From: Pirellulales bacterium
GTDB taxonomy: Bacteria; Planctomycetota; Planctomycetia; Pirellulales; JAICIG01
Direction: 5' to 3'
Assembly: GCA_035533075.1 (NCBI GenBank)
Contig: DATLUO010000195.1
Coordinates: 1 to 36,615 of the forward strand
Length of the DNA: 36,615 bases
In this document: positions 23,620 to 30,063 of the stretch, piece by piece
Layout of the letters: each line of letters starts with the position of its first letter
How positions within the stretch are numbered: position 1 is the first letter of the stretch
Position numbers and translations under genes: made by a program
The notes under the pieces: generated by a model
Told to the model about the DNA's origin: nothing
The model's database searches: none
Seen by the model: the letters and a program-made list of their open reading frames with translations, nothing else

Positions 23620-24471
23620 TCATCGGCGTGGGTGCCACGGCACGTGTACCATCTGCGCCTCCTCCGATTTCAGCGGTATGCTGACGACGAGCCTGGCAGG
23701 GCGGTGCGATTTGGTGATGAACATCGCCAACGTGGAGGCTTGGCCGCTGCCGGGCGGTTCCACCAGCAGGGCGTCGGCCGCGCCTCGCTCTTCCATCTCA
23801 GCCCATATCCGCGACAATGCCTGGCTCGACAGCCGACCGTGGTATGCCACCGCCATCGACTGCTGATTTCGAATCACGGCCAGTGCTCTTTCGTTTCGCA
23901 GCCGCAGCTCGACTTGCGTCGTCCGTTCTTCGGGTGTGAGCGGGCCGTTGACCTTTTTGCAAACCGCTTCACATAACGTGGTCAGATCGCCATCGAGCTC
24001 CTTGCTGGCAACTAAGACCAGTCTTGCACTCGTGAAACCCGCTTCGAATTCGTACACTGTGCCGTCGGTCGGCAGCTCAACCGGCTGATCGCGTCTTGCC
24101 AGCCGCGGCGAGTTCTTATCACTTGGCAGCAGACACCGGCGGCACCCCCGCTCGTCTTCGAAAAAGACATAGATGTAGGCGTCACTGAACGGCTGAATCA
24201 GCACCCGAATCTGATCGCCCGGTTGAAAGCGATGTTTTTCCGGGTCGACCGCTCGATCGAGTCCGGACTTTCGCAACTGCACGGCATATTCGATCGCAAT
24301 CTCGTGTACGTGGGACGAATCACCGAGCGGCTGATTCTGTTCGACTGCGGCATTACGTTGCGTGGTCAAGCGGCGCAGCACATCGCGGAACGCCGGCTCG
24401 ACGCCGCCGACCTCGCTCGACAACGAAAACGCTGCCAGCGCCCAACAACCGACCACCGAGATGCGGTTCAT
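23620..24471 (-). CDS. Secreted DUF4384-domain protein
   Basis: The 283-residue product starts MNRISVVGCWALAAFSLSSE, a signal peptide with a Cys at residue 9. The DUF4384-like core (about 80-165) contains HRFQPGDQIRVLIQPFSDAY, then YVFFEDERGCRRCLLPSD and a segment FEAGFTSARLVLVASKELD. DUF4384 is a beta-sandwich found in exported or protease-linked proteins, and no activity is established. The C-terminal half (about 185-283) is not recognised. ATG 24471 has an AAGGG site 10 nt upstream. ATG 24486 gives five extra residues. The gene lies behind a strong sigma-54-like sequence. Confidence 0.75.
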   Translation of the reverse strand: MNRISVVGCWALAAFSLSSEVGGVEPAFRDVLRRLTTQRNAAVEQNQPLGDSSHVHEIAIEYAVQLRKSGLDRAVDPEKHRFQPGDQIRVLIQPFSDAYIYVFFEDERGCRRCLLPSDKNSPRLARRDQPVELPTDGTVYEFEAGFTSARLVLVASKELDGDLTTLCEAVCKKVNGPLTPEERTTQVELRLRNERALAVIRNQQSMAVAYHGRLSSQALSRIWAEMEERGAADALLVEPPGSGQASTLAMFITKSHRPARLVVSIPLKSEEAQMVHVPWHPRR

Positions 24472-24485
24472 CCCTGGACCCTTCA

Positions 24486-24501
24486 AGCAATCTGCGTGCC
24501 G
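24486..24501 (-). promoter_or_regulatory. Sigma-54-like promoter before the DUF4384 gene
   Basis: On the minus strand CGGCACGCAGATTGCT matches TGGCACG-N4-TTGCW at all fixed positions except the first T. The predicted start near 24475 lies only about 4 nt before the ATG at 24471. The gene would then be nearly leaderless, or the start would be internal, or the match is chance. Confidence 0.5.
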
Positions 24502-24539
24502 AAGGCGACGGATTCGCTCATAGTTCGCAGTTTCAAATG

Positions 24540-24704
24540 TTATACTTCACGCGGCTGGAAATGAGACATCTTCAGCGCATAGGGTGGACCAGCGAGCTTG
24601 CGAGCGCCGGCCCACCAGCGTCGTTGATGGTGGGCCGGCGTTCGCTAAAGCGAGCTTGTCCCACCCTACACGTTTTGGGTCAACGATGGCCGCGTGAAGT
24701 ATAA
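24540..24704. mobile_element. MITE-like element with TTATACTTCACGCGGC ends
   Basis: TTATACTTCACGCGGC (24540-24555) and its exact reverse complement GCCGCGTGAAGTATAA (24689-24704) bound a 165-base element with no gene inside. The interior is a family A palindrome. The same end occurs at 25654-25889. It lies between the DUF4384 promoter and the end of the broken activator gene. No transposase for these ends is in the window. Confidence 0.7.
24580..24669. repeat. Family A palindromic repeat nested in another element
   Basis: TAGGGTGGACCAGCGAGCTT through CGCCGGCCCACC faces GGTGGGCCGGCG through AGCTTGTCCCACCCTA. It is the same family as 7316-7464 and 16045-16212. It sits inside the 24540-24704 inverted repeat, so one palindrome is inserted in the loop of another. 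Confidence 0.85.
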
Positions 24705-24711
24705 GCATTCT

Positions 24712-25277
24712 TTAGCCGTTTTCCGGCTCGGCCGAGTTTCCAGCCACGCCCCAAACCTTCAGCTTGCGTTGCAGCGTGCGCACGGAGATACCGAGCGCCT
24801 CGGCGGCGTGCGTGCGGTTGCCGCCACAGCGCTCGAGTACCGATAGGATCACCGTCCGCTCCATGTCTCGCAAACTGCTCGCGCTCGCGCAAGCAATGGC
24901 CTTTGCCAACAGGCAAGAATTGCCGCTGAGGTATGCCGGCAGGTCGCCCAGTGACAGCGTCTCGCCGGACGACATGACCACCATTTTGTCGATCGCATTG
25001 CGCAACTGTCGAACGTTGCCCGGCCAGTCGTAGGCCAGCATGAACTCGGTCAGTTCGGGCGACATGGTGGGCGACGGCCGCTGATACCTTTCACGGGCGT
25101 CGGTCAGAAAGGCCTCGATCAGCAACCGAATGTCGTCGCGTCGGTCGCGCAGCGGCGGCAATTCGATGGTCAACACGCCGTGATGACGCAATACTGGTCC
25201 ATGCGCAGCAAGCGCGCCAGCGCGTCGCGCTCGCCCTGCTCGTCTTCCACGACAAGAACACGGCTTTTTGCCGTCAT
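24712..25277 (-). pseudogene. Remnant of NtrC-type sigma-54 activator (core deleted)
   Basis: From ATG 25277 the first 33 codons read MTAKSRVLVVEDEQGERDAL, the start of a receiver domain. The frame then stops at about 25170. One frame over, the sequence resumes with VLTIELPPLRDRRDDIRLLI and YDWPGNVRQLRNAIDKMV, the end of an AAA+ sigma-54 interaction domain. A Fis-type helix-turn-helix follows (ILSVLERCGGNRTHAAEALG then ISVRTLQRKLKVWG). The phospho-acceptor Asp, Walker A and B motifs and the GAFTGA loop are all missing. A deletion of roughly 250-300 codons joined the receiver to the late AAA+ region. The ATG overlaps the kinase stop as ATGA, as in an intact kinase-regulator operon. Confidence 0.8.
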
Positions 25278-25611
25278 TGAAGAACCTCCTGTTCGACCGG
25301 CGCCGGCACTTCGGGGAGACGGACGACAAAACGGCCTCCCCACTCGCGGGCCGCGTCGTAGACGACCCCTCGACGAGATCGCGTTCGATATTGCGCACGG
25401 TCCGCTCGGCATGCGATTGCACCTCGGCGATTTCGGCGTGCAGCAGCGATTCGCGGTCGCGACGCAGGTCGCGCACCGCGCCCCATGCGCCGAGCACGAC
25501 AATACAAGTCAGGGCCACGGCCATGCAGATGAAAGTGGCGATGCTATAGTTGCGTAGCAACCGTCTTCCGCTGCTGGCCCTACCAGAGTTTTCCATCTGA
25601 CCGACTTGCAC
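25274..25611 (-). pseudogene. Remnant of histidine kinase (kinase core deleted)
   Basis: From GTG 25611 (or ATG 25596) the sequence encodes a short cytoplasmic start, one membrane segment (SIATFICMAVALTCIVVLGA), then a coiled linker with ESLLHAEIAEVQSHAERTVR. Near 25370 homology jumps to another frame reading AAREWGGRFVVRLPEVPAPV, the last strand of a kinase ATPase domain, and stops at 25274. The HAMP, His-phosphorylation and ATP-binding regions are gone. The first frame stays open through the neighbouring regulator remnant, giving a misleading 299-codon chimeric ORF (24712-25611). Together with the next gene it is the scar of a two-component operon. Confidence 0.75.
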
Positions 25612-25653
25612 GTCCCTCTTTAGCGTGGCTGCGGTGCGTGAATGACTGCGATT

Positions 25654-25889
25654 TTATACTTCACGCGGCCGAGAATGAGACGTTCTGCCGAGAGGAAAAG
25701 CCGTGGCTGGGGCAGAGCTTGGCCAGGTCGCGGTTGGCGCCCGTCAACAGTCTGGCGGCCAAGCGATGCCCCGGTGCGTCCAACCGGGGCATCGCCTGGC
25801 CGCCGAGATGAACGAAGTGCCAGCCTCGGCGTGGCCAGTCTCTGCCCCAGCCACCGCCGATGTCTTATTCTCGGCCGCGCGAAGTATAG
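25654..25889. mobile_element. Triple nested palindromic element
   Basis: Level 1: TTATACTTCACGCGGCCGAG (from 25654) faces its reverse complement ending GAAGTATA (25888). This is the same end as at 24540-24704. Level 2: GTGGCTGGGGCAGAGCTTGG (25703-25722, arm to 25725) faces TGGCCAGTCTCTGCCCCAGC (from 25832, arm to 25854), family B. Level 3: arms 25754-25774 and 25784-25804 pair at 20 of 21 positions, with core GCGATGCCCCGG. No coding sequence is present. Confidence 0.8.
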
Positions 25890-25965
25890 CGTTATTCGGT
25901 TCCGGGCTCTACCCAAGCATGGGCTGCGGCGCTGCTTGCTCCGACCGCAGCCTGCCGCCACGCGG

Positions 25966-25982
25966 TGCGACAACGTGTCGCA
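25966..25982. promoter_or_regulatory. Second TGCGACA-N3-TGTCGCA palindrome
   Basis: TGCGACA-ACG-TGTCGCA has the same 7-base arms and 3-nt spacer as 23595-23611. It lies about 355 bp upstream of the kinase remnant with the 25654-25889 element in between. It is probably the operon's own activator site, now displaced. No canonical -24/-12 sequence was found next to it on either strand. Confidence 0.5.
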
Positions 25983-26079
25983 GTCGGCGTCGTCCATGCG
26001 GCGAATTGCCGCACTTTTGTCGTGCTCTTAAGCGAGCCGCGCGCAGCTTTTTTCGCGTCTTCCCCGCTCGGCTAGCTAG

Positions 26080-26229
26080 TGCTCTGTCATTCGTCCGTTC
26101 ACGGATGGATGGCAGGCGGTGGCGGGGGCATCGCTTGGCCGCACAGCGTATTCCTCAAACCGGGCCGGATCTGGCCAAGCTCTGCCCCAGCCACCGCGGG
26201 GCATCCATCGATTGACTACTGACAGAGCA
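26080..26229. mobile_element. Small inverted-repeat element with TGCTCTGTCA ends
   Basis: Perfect 10-base ends TGCTCTGTCA (26080-26089) and TGACAGAGCA (26220-26229) enclose a family B palindrome, with GGTGGCGGGGGCATCGCTTG on the left and GGCCAAGCTCTGCCCCAGCC on the right. Cyanophycin-synthetase homology starts immediately after it, which suggests that the element marks the break that removed the gene's 5' part. It carries no transposase. Confidence 0.7.
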
Positions 26230-26231
26230 TA

Positions 26232-27540
26232 AGCACAGGCGCCGCTAAAACGCGCGTCACTGGCATGACGCCGAAGGGAGGCATCTATCGACTGGTTCTC
26301 GGATATGAGGATGAATCCCTGGCCCGCGCCTGCCTGGAATCGGCGATGAGCATCTGTCTGGCGGCCGCGGCGGGCAAAGAATTCAATGTGCCAGGCGAGA
26401 TGCTCCGCCTCCGCGAATTGGGCTATGAGACGCGACTTGGTCCCAGCACTCGCTCGATGGTCGAGGCCGCGAAGAAGCGAGGCATTCCCGCCATCCGACT
26501 GAGCGAGGGAAACCTGGTGCAGTTGGGGTTTGGCGCACGGCAACGGCGCATTCTGGCCGCCGAAACCGACCGCACCAGTGCCGTCGGCGAAACGGTCGCC
26601 CAAGACAAAGAGTTGACTCGGTCGTTGCTGCGCAAGATCGGAGTGCCGGTTTCCGCGGGGCAATCGCCGACGTCCGCGTCGCACGCCTGGGAGATTGCTT
26701 GCGAGATCGGACTGCCGGTAGTGGTCAAGCCGCGCTACGGCAGTCACGGACGGGGTGTGGCTACCAACCTTTCGACCCGAGCTCAAATTGCCGCCGCTTG
26801 CGAAGCCATTCGACGAGAGGGTTCGGAGATCGTCGTTGAGCGATTCATTCCGGGTGCCGATCACCGGTTGTTGGTCGTGGGGAACCGACTCGTGGCCGCC
26901 GCGATCCACCGGGGGTTGTCGGAGACGGCTTTCATACGCTGGCAGAGTTGGTCGAAGCCGTTAATGCCGACCCGCGGCGAAGTGCAGGCCACGGAGCATC
27001 GCTCACCAAGCTGGTGCTGGACGCCATCGCCCTGGAGACGCTCGCCGAGCAAGGGTTTTTGCCGGAAACGGTGCCGCCGAAAGGCGCGCGCGTGCTGATT
27101 CGGCGCAATGGCAACTTGAGCACCGGTGGCACTGCCACTGACGTTACCGACGTCGTCCACCCTCAGGTCGCCGCCCGCGCGGTCGAAGCCGCGCGAATGG
27201 TGGGACTCGACGTAGCGGGAATTGACGTGCTGGCACAGGACATCGGCAGACCGCTGGAAGAACAGGGCGGCGCCGTGATTGAGGTCAACGCCGGCCCCGG
27301 TCTTCGCATGCACTTGCATCCGTCGCAGGGACAGCCGCGGCCGGTCGGCGAGGCGATCGTCGACCTGATGTTCGCCCCCGGCGAGACCGGACGGATTCCC
27401 ATCGTCGCCGTGGCTGGCGGCGGTGGCCATCGCACGACAAGCCGGCTGGTGGCGCATATCCTCGAAGGAACGGGCAGTTCGGTGGGCCTGGCGGACGCGG
27501 ACGGATTGATCATCGCCGGACGCCGCATCGAGAGCGACGC
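26232..27540 (+). pseudogene. cphA: Truncated, frameshifted cyanophycin synthetase
   Basis: Homology to the ATP-grasp part of cyanophycin synthetase starts about 26241 (TRVTG...GIYRLVLGYEDES) and includes LGPSTRSMVEAAKKRGIP, NLVQLGFGARQRRILAAETD and VVVKPRYGSHGRGVATNLS. Near 26900 the frame shifts. The next frame continues VVGDGFHTLAELVEAVNADP, LSTGGTATDVTDVVHP and GLRMHLHPSQGQPRPVGEAI. The following Mur-ligase-like P-loop, normally GTNGKTTT, reads GGGGHRTTS (27416-27442) and has lost its Lys. The N-terminal domain and most of the C-terminal ligase are absent. Homology ends near GRRIESD, where a TolC-like segment takes over in frame. The lost P-loop Lys could reflect either decay or a CphA2-type ancestor. 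Confidence 0.82.
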
Positions 27541-27956
27541 TTGGAATAACCAGCCGATCGGGAAGCAGAGCGTGTCGAGTTTTTCGCTGGGCCTGATGGG
27601 CTCGGTGCCGATCTTCAATCGCAACCAGGGGGAAATTTGCCGCGCCGAGACGAACGTCGCGCAGACGCGGGCCGCTTTGGCGGCCATAGAACGCGAGGCG
27701 GTGGCCGAAGTCGAAGATGCCCTGGTGGAATACCACGCCAGCCGGGAAGCCGTCGAGCGGATCGAGAACGCGATTCTACCCGCTTCCGAACGCCTCCGCA
27801 CGATCGCTTACCAGAAGCACCAGGCTGGCCGCAGCGGCACCGTCGAGTACGCGCGAGCGCAACGAAGTCGTCCGCCAGTATCGCGATACGCTCATTCGGC
27901 ACCGGCGGAGTATGCTGCAACTGAACACGGCGGTCGGGCGCCGCTTGTTGCCATAG
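27541..27956 (+). pseudogene. 3' fragment of TolC/CusC-type efflux protein, fused to cphA remnant
   Basis: The frame that carries cyanophycin synthetase continues directly into a TolC-family C-terminal half: SLGLMGSVPIFNRNQGEI, VAQTRAALAAIEREAVAEVE and SREAVERIENAILPASERLR. Near 27850 it frameshifts, and the true end continues as ERNEVVRQYRDTLIRHRRSM then QLNTAVGRRLLP with a stop at 27956. The N-terminal half of the outer-membrane protein is missing. The precise junction, about 27535-27550, is judged by eye. Confidence 0.8.
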
Positions 27957-28035
27957 GTCAGGCTTGCCAAGGCCGGCGGCGCCGATTAACCTCGCGATAT
28001 CCAGCCGTCCAACCCGCACTCGCCCAGGTATCGCC

Positions 28036-29331
28036 ATGTCGTTCTCTCGCCGCAACTTCGTCAAAGGTTCCGTCGCCGCCGGCGTCGCACTGTCGGCCCC
28101 CAATCTGCTGCTGGCCTCGAAGGCCGAAAGGCGGTATCGCACCGCCCTGATCGGCAGCGGTTGGTGGGGAACGAACATCCTCCGCGAAGCGATTTGGAGC
28201 AACCAGTGCCAGATCGTGGCACTCGGCGACGTCGACGACAACCAGCTCAAGACGTGCCAAGAAGACATCGCGAAGCACACCGGCGACCAGCCGAAAACCT
28301 ACAAAGATTTTCGCGAGCTGCTCGACCGGGAAAAGCCGGAAATCGTGATCGTCGCCACGCCCGACCATTGGCATCCGCTGATCATGATTGCCGCCGTCAA
28401 GTCGGGCGCTCATGTGTACGTCGAAAAGCCGGTCGGCCATACCGTGCGCGAAGGCCGGGCCATGATCCAAGCCGCCCGCGACAACGGCCGCATCGTGCAG
28501 GTCGGCACCCACCGCCGCGTGTCGCCGCACAACATGTCGGGCATGAAGTTCTTGAAAGACGGCAACGCCGGCAAGATCGGCATGGTGCGGGCCTTCGTGC
28601 ATTACTACGGCGGGCCGGGCGAGCCGGTGCCCGACAGCGAGCCGCCCGCCGGACTCGATTGGGATATGTGGTGCGGCCCCGCGCCCTTGGTGCCGTACAA
28701 CAAGGCGATGCATCCCAAGGGCTTTCGCCAGTTTCTCGACTACGCCAACGGGCAGTTGGGCGATTGGGGCATTCATTGGATGGACCAGATTCTGTGGTGG
28801 ACTGAAGAGAAGTGGCCGCGGCGCGTGTTCTCGACCGGCGGCCGGCCGATCAAGCGCGACAACACCACCGCTCCCGACACCCAGGTAGCCAGCTTCGAGT
28901 TCGAGTCGTTCACGGCCGTCTGGGAGCACCGGCAGTACGCCGGCAACGACGCCGAGAAGCACAACATCGGCTGCTATTTCTACGGCACCAAGGGCACCTT
29001 TCACATGGGCTGGGAAGACGGCTGGACTTTTTACCCGGTCGGCAACGGCCAGCCGATTCACGAGGAGCCGAAGCTGAACTTGCCCGACAAGCAGAACATC
29101 AAAGAGTTGTTCGCCAACTTTCTCGGCTCGATCAAGAGCGGCAAGCCGCCCGTGTGCGACATCGAGATCGGCCACCGGTCGACGAACATGAGCCTGCTGG
29201 CCATGCTGTCGCTGAAACTGGGCCGCAGCATCAAGTGGGACGGCGACAAGGAAACGATCGTGGGCGACGCCGACGCGAACCAGCTCTTGAGCCGCGTTTA
29301 TCGCAGTCCGTGGGAATATCCCCGCGTGTGA
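28036..29331 (+). CDS. Tat-exported Gfo/Idh/MocA oxidoreductase
   Basis: The 431-residue protein begins MSFSRRNFVKGSVAAGVALS, a twin-arginine signal (SRRNF), which selects the ATG at 28036. The Rossmann fold follows with LIGSGWWGTN and IVALGDVDDNQL (about 40-70). The family motif VYVEKPVGHTVREGRAMI (about 135) includes the catalytic-type EKP. The C-terminal Gfo/Idh beta-sheet domain contains GIHWMDQILWW and IEIGHRSTNMSLLAML. Such NAD(P)-dependent dehydrogenases act on sugars or inositol derivatives, and exported versions are abundant in planctomycetes. The substrate is unknown. It follows the efflux remnant but appears intact and is probably transcribed separately. Confidence 0.92.
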   Translation: MSFSRRNFVKGSVAAGVALSAPNLLLASKAERRYRTALIGSGWWGTNILREAIWSNQCQIVALGDVDDNQLKTCQEDIAKHTGDQPKTYKDFRELLDREKPEIVIVATPDHWHPLIMIAAVKSGAHVYVEKPVGHTVREGRAMIQAARDNGRIVQVGTHRRVSPHNMSGMKFLKDGNAGKIGMVRAFVHYYGGPGEPVPDSEPPAGLDWDMWCGPAPLVPYNKAMHPKGFRQFLDYANGQLGDWGIHWMDQILWWTEEKWPRRVFSTGGRPIKRDNTTAPDTQVASFEFESFTAVWEHRQYAGNDAEKHNIGCYFYGTKGTFHMGWEDGWTFYPVGNGQPIHEEPKLNLPDKQNIKELFANFLGSIKSGKPPVCDIEIGHRSTNMSLLAMLSLKLGRSIKWDGDKETIVGDADANQLLSRVYRSPWEYPRV

Positions 29332-29375
29332 ATCTGTTCCACTCGCCGATTTCGGGGCTTGGTCTGCGCACGCAA

Positions 29376-29391
29376 GCGACACGCGTGTCGC
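29376..29391. repeat. Perfect 16-base palindrome
   Basis: GCGACACGCGTGTCGC is a perfect palindrome. It shares its core with the two terminator-like palindromes downstream (29471-29500 and 29544-29577), so it may be a decayed third copy without the A and T flanks. Confidence 0.6.
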
Positions 29392-29470
29392 GTCGGCGCG
29401 GCGCCGACAAGCGAACCGCACAGGGATTGAGCGTCGAGACGCCCGCGCACTACAGGCCCCCCGTGCTTAG

Positions 29471-29500
29471 CAAAAGCGACGCGCGCGGCGCTTTTGTTTT
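29471..29500. terminator. Terminator-like hairpin 1
   Basis: CAAAAGCG (29471-29478) pairs with CGCTTTTG (29489-29496) around a GC-rich loop and is followed by TTTT. It is 140 bases after the Gfo/Idh stop and suited to end that transcript. Confidence 0.65.
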
Positions 29501-29543
29501 GTGCCGTTACGGAAGTCCGGGATCAAAACGAGTCCCAGATGCT

Positions 29544-29578
29544 AAACAAAAGCGACACGCGCGTGTCGCTTTTGTTTT
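29544..29578. terminator. Terminator-like hairpin 2, perfect 34-base palindrome
   Basis: Arms of 17 bases (29544-29560 and 29561-29577) match perfectly with no loop, A-rich on the left and T-rich on the right, and core GCGACACGC. It can terminate on both strands. It is homologous to hairpin 1, giving a tandem arrangement before the sdpR promoter. Confidence 0.75.
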
Positions 29579-29702
29579 GCGCGCCGTGTTCCGCGTGACA
29601 GCGTACGCTGGGCACCTGTATCTCCTTAAAGCATTTAACCGTAAAGGTTTACAGTGGAACGCACGCGGACTCCGCGCCGCGGCGCGGATCCTCCCAGCCG
29701 TC

Positions 29703-29731
29703 TTGACATCTCAGACACCCAGAACGATAAT
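29703..29731 (+). promoter_or_regulatory. Strong sigma-70 promoter of sdpR-sdpI
   Basis: TTGACA (29703-29708), a 17-base spacer and GATAAT (29726-29731) make a near-consensus promoter. The predicted start near 29738 gives about 32 nt of leader before the GTG at 29770. Confidence 0.8.
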
Positions 29732-29750
29732 TAGCTAGTTGTCTAATTAT
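29727..29750. promoter_or_regulatory. Operator-like inverted repeat for SdpR
   Basis: ATAATTAG (29727-29734) and CTAATTAT (29743-29750) form a perfect inverted repeat with an 8-nt spacer. It covers the -10 box and the expected start site. This fits ArsR-type autorepression, and the AT-rich island contrasts with the GC-rich surroundings. Confidence 0.75.
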
Positions 29751-29769
29751 CTAACAACGCCGGAATACC

Positions 29770-30063
29770 GTGAGCAACGACATCTTCAAAGCGCTGGCCG
29801 ACCCCACGCGTCGCGAGATTCTGCGTTTGCTTGGGCAGGGAGAGCAGAGCGCGGGCGAACTCGCCGAGCGGTTCGATATGACCAAGCCCTCGATGTCGCA
29901 CCATTTTTCGGTGCTCAAACAGGCCGACCTGATTCGCAGCCGGCGCGACGGCCAGCAGATTTTCTACTCGCTCAATACGACCGTGCTTGAGGACGTGCTC
30001 ACTTGGTTGTGGGACGTTTTCGGCCGTGACGGCGAGCCAGCAAAACGGAGTAAATCGTCATGA
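29770..30063 (+). CDS. sdpR: ArsR-family autorepressor (SdpR-like)
   Basis: The 97-residue protein is a compact winged helix: IFKALADPTRREILRLLGQG, then the recognition helix region FDMTKPSMSHHFSVLKQADL and the wing SRRDGQQIFYSL. No Cys metal-site motif (ELCVCDL type) is present, so it is not a metal sensor. It fits the SdpR group that represses its own operon. In Bacillus, SdpR is released from DNA when SdpI binds it at the membrane. The GTG at 29770 is preferred because the family starts at this position. It ends with an ATGA overlap into sdpI. Confidence 0.9.
   Translation: MSNDIFKALADPTRREILRLLGQGEQSAGELAERFDMTKPSMSHHFSVLKQADLIRSRRDGQQIFYSLNTTVLEDVLTWLWDVFGRDGEPAKRSKSS

Noticed and set aside
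24712-25611. A single 299-residue sigma-54 regulator.
   Set aside because: The N-terminal third is a kinase start, the middle is a frameshifted receiver, and only the last part is from an activator. It is a read-through of two gutted genes.
25654-26229. A CRISPR-like repeat region, because similar GC-rich blocks recur.
   Set aside because: The repeats are inverted and nested, with irregular distances. There are no regular direct repeats or unique spacers and no cas gene.
27958-29421. A 487-codon minus-strand frame opposite the Gfo/Idh/MocA gene.
   Set aside because: It is a shadow of the oxidoreductase gene, which has a Tat signal and EKP motif on the plus strand.
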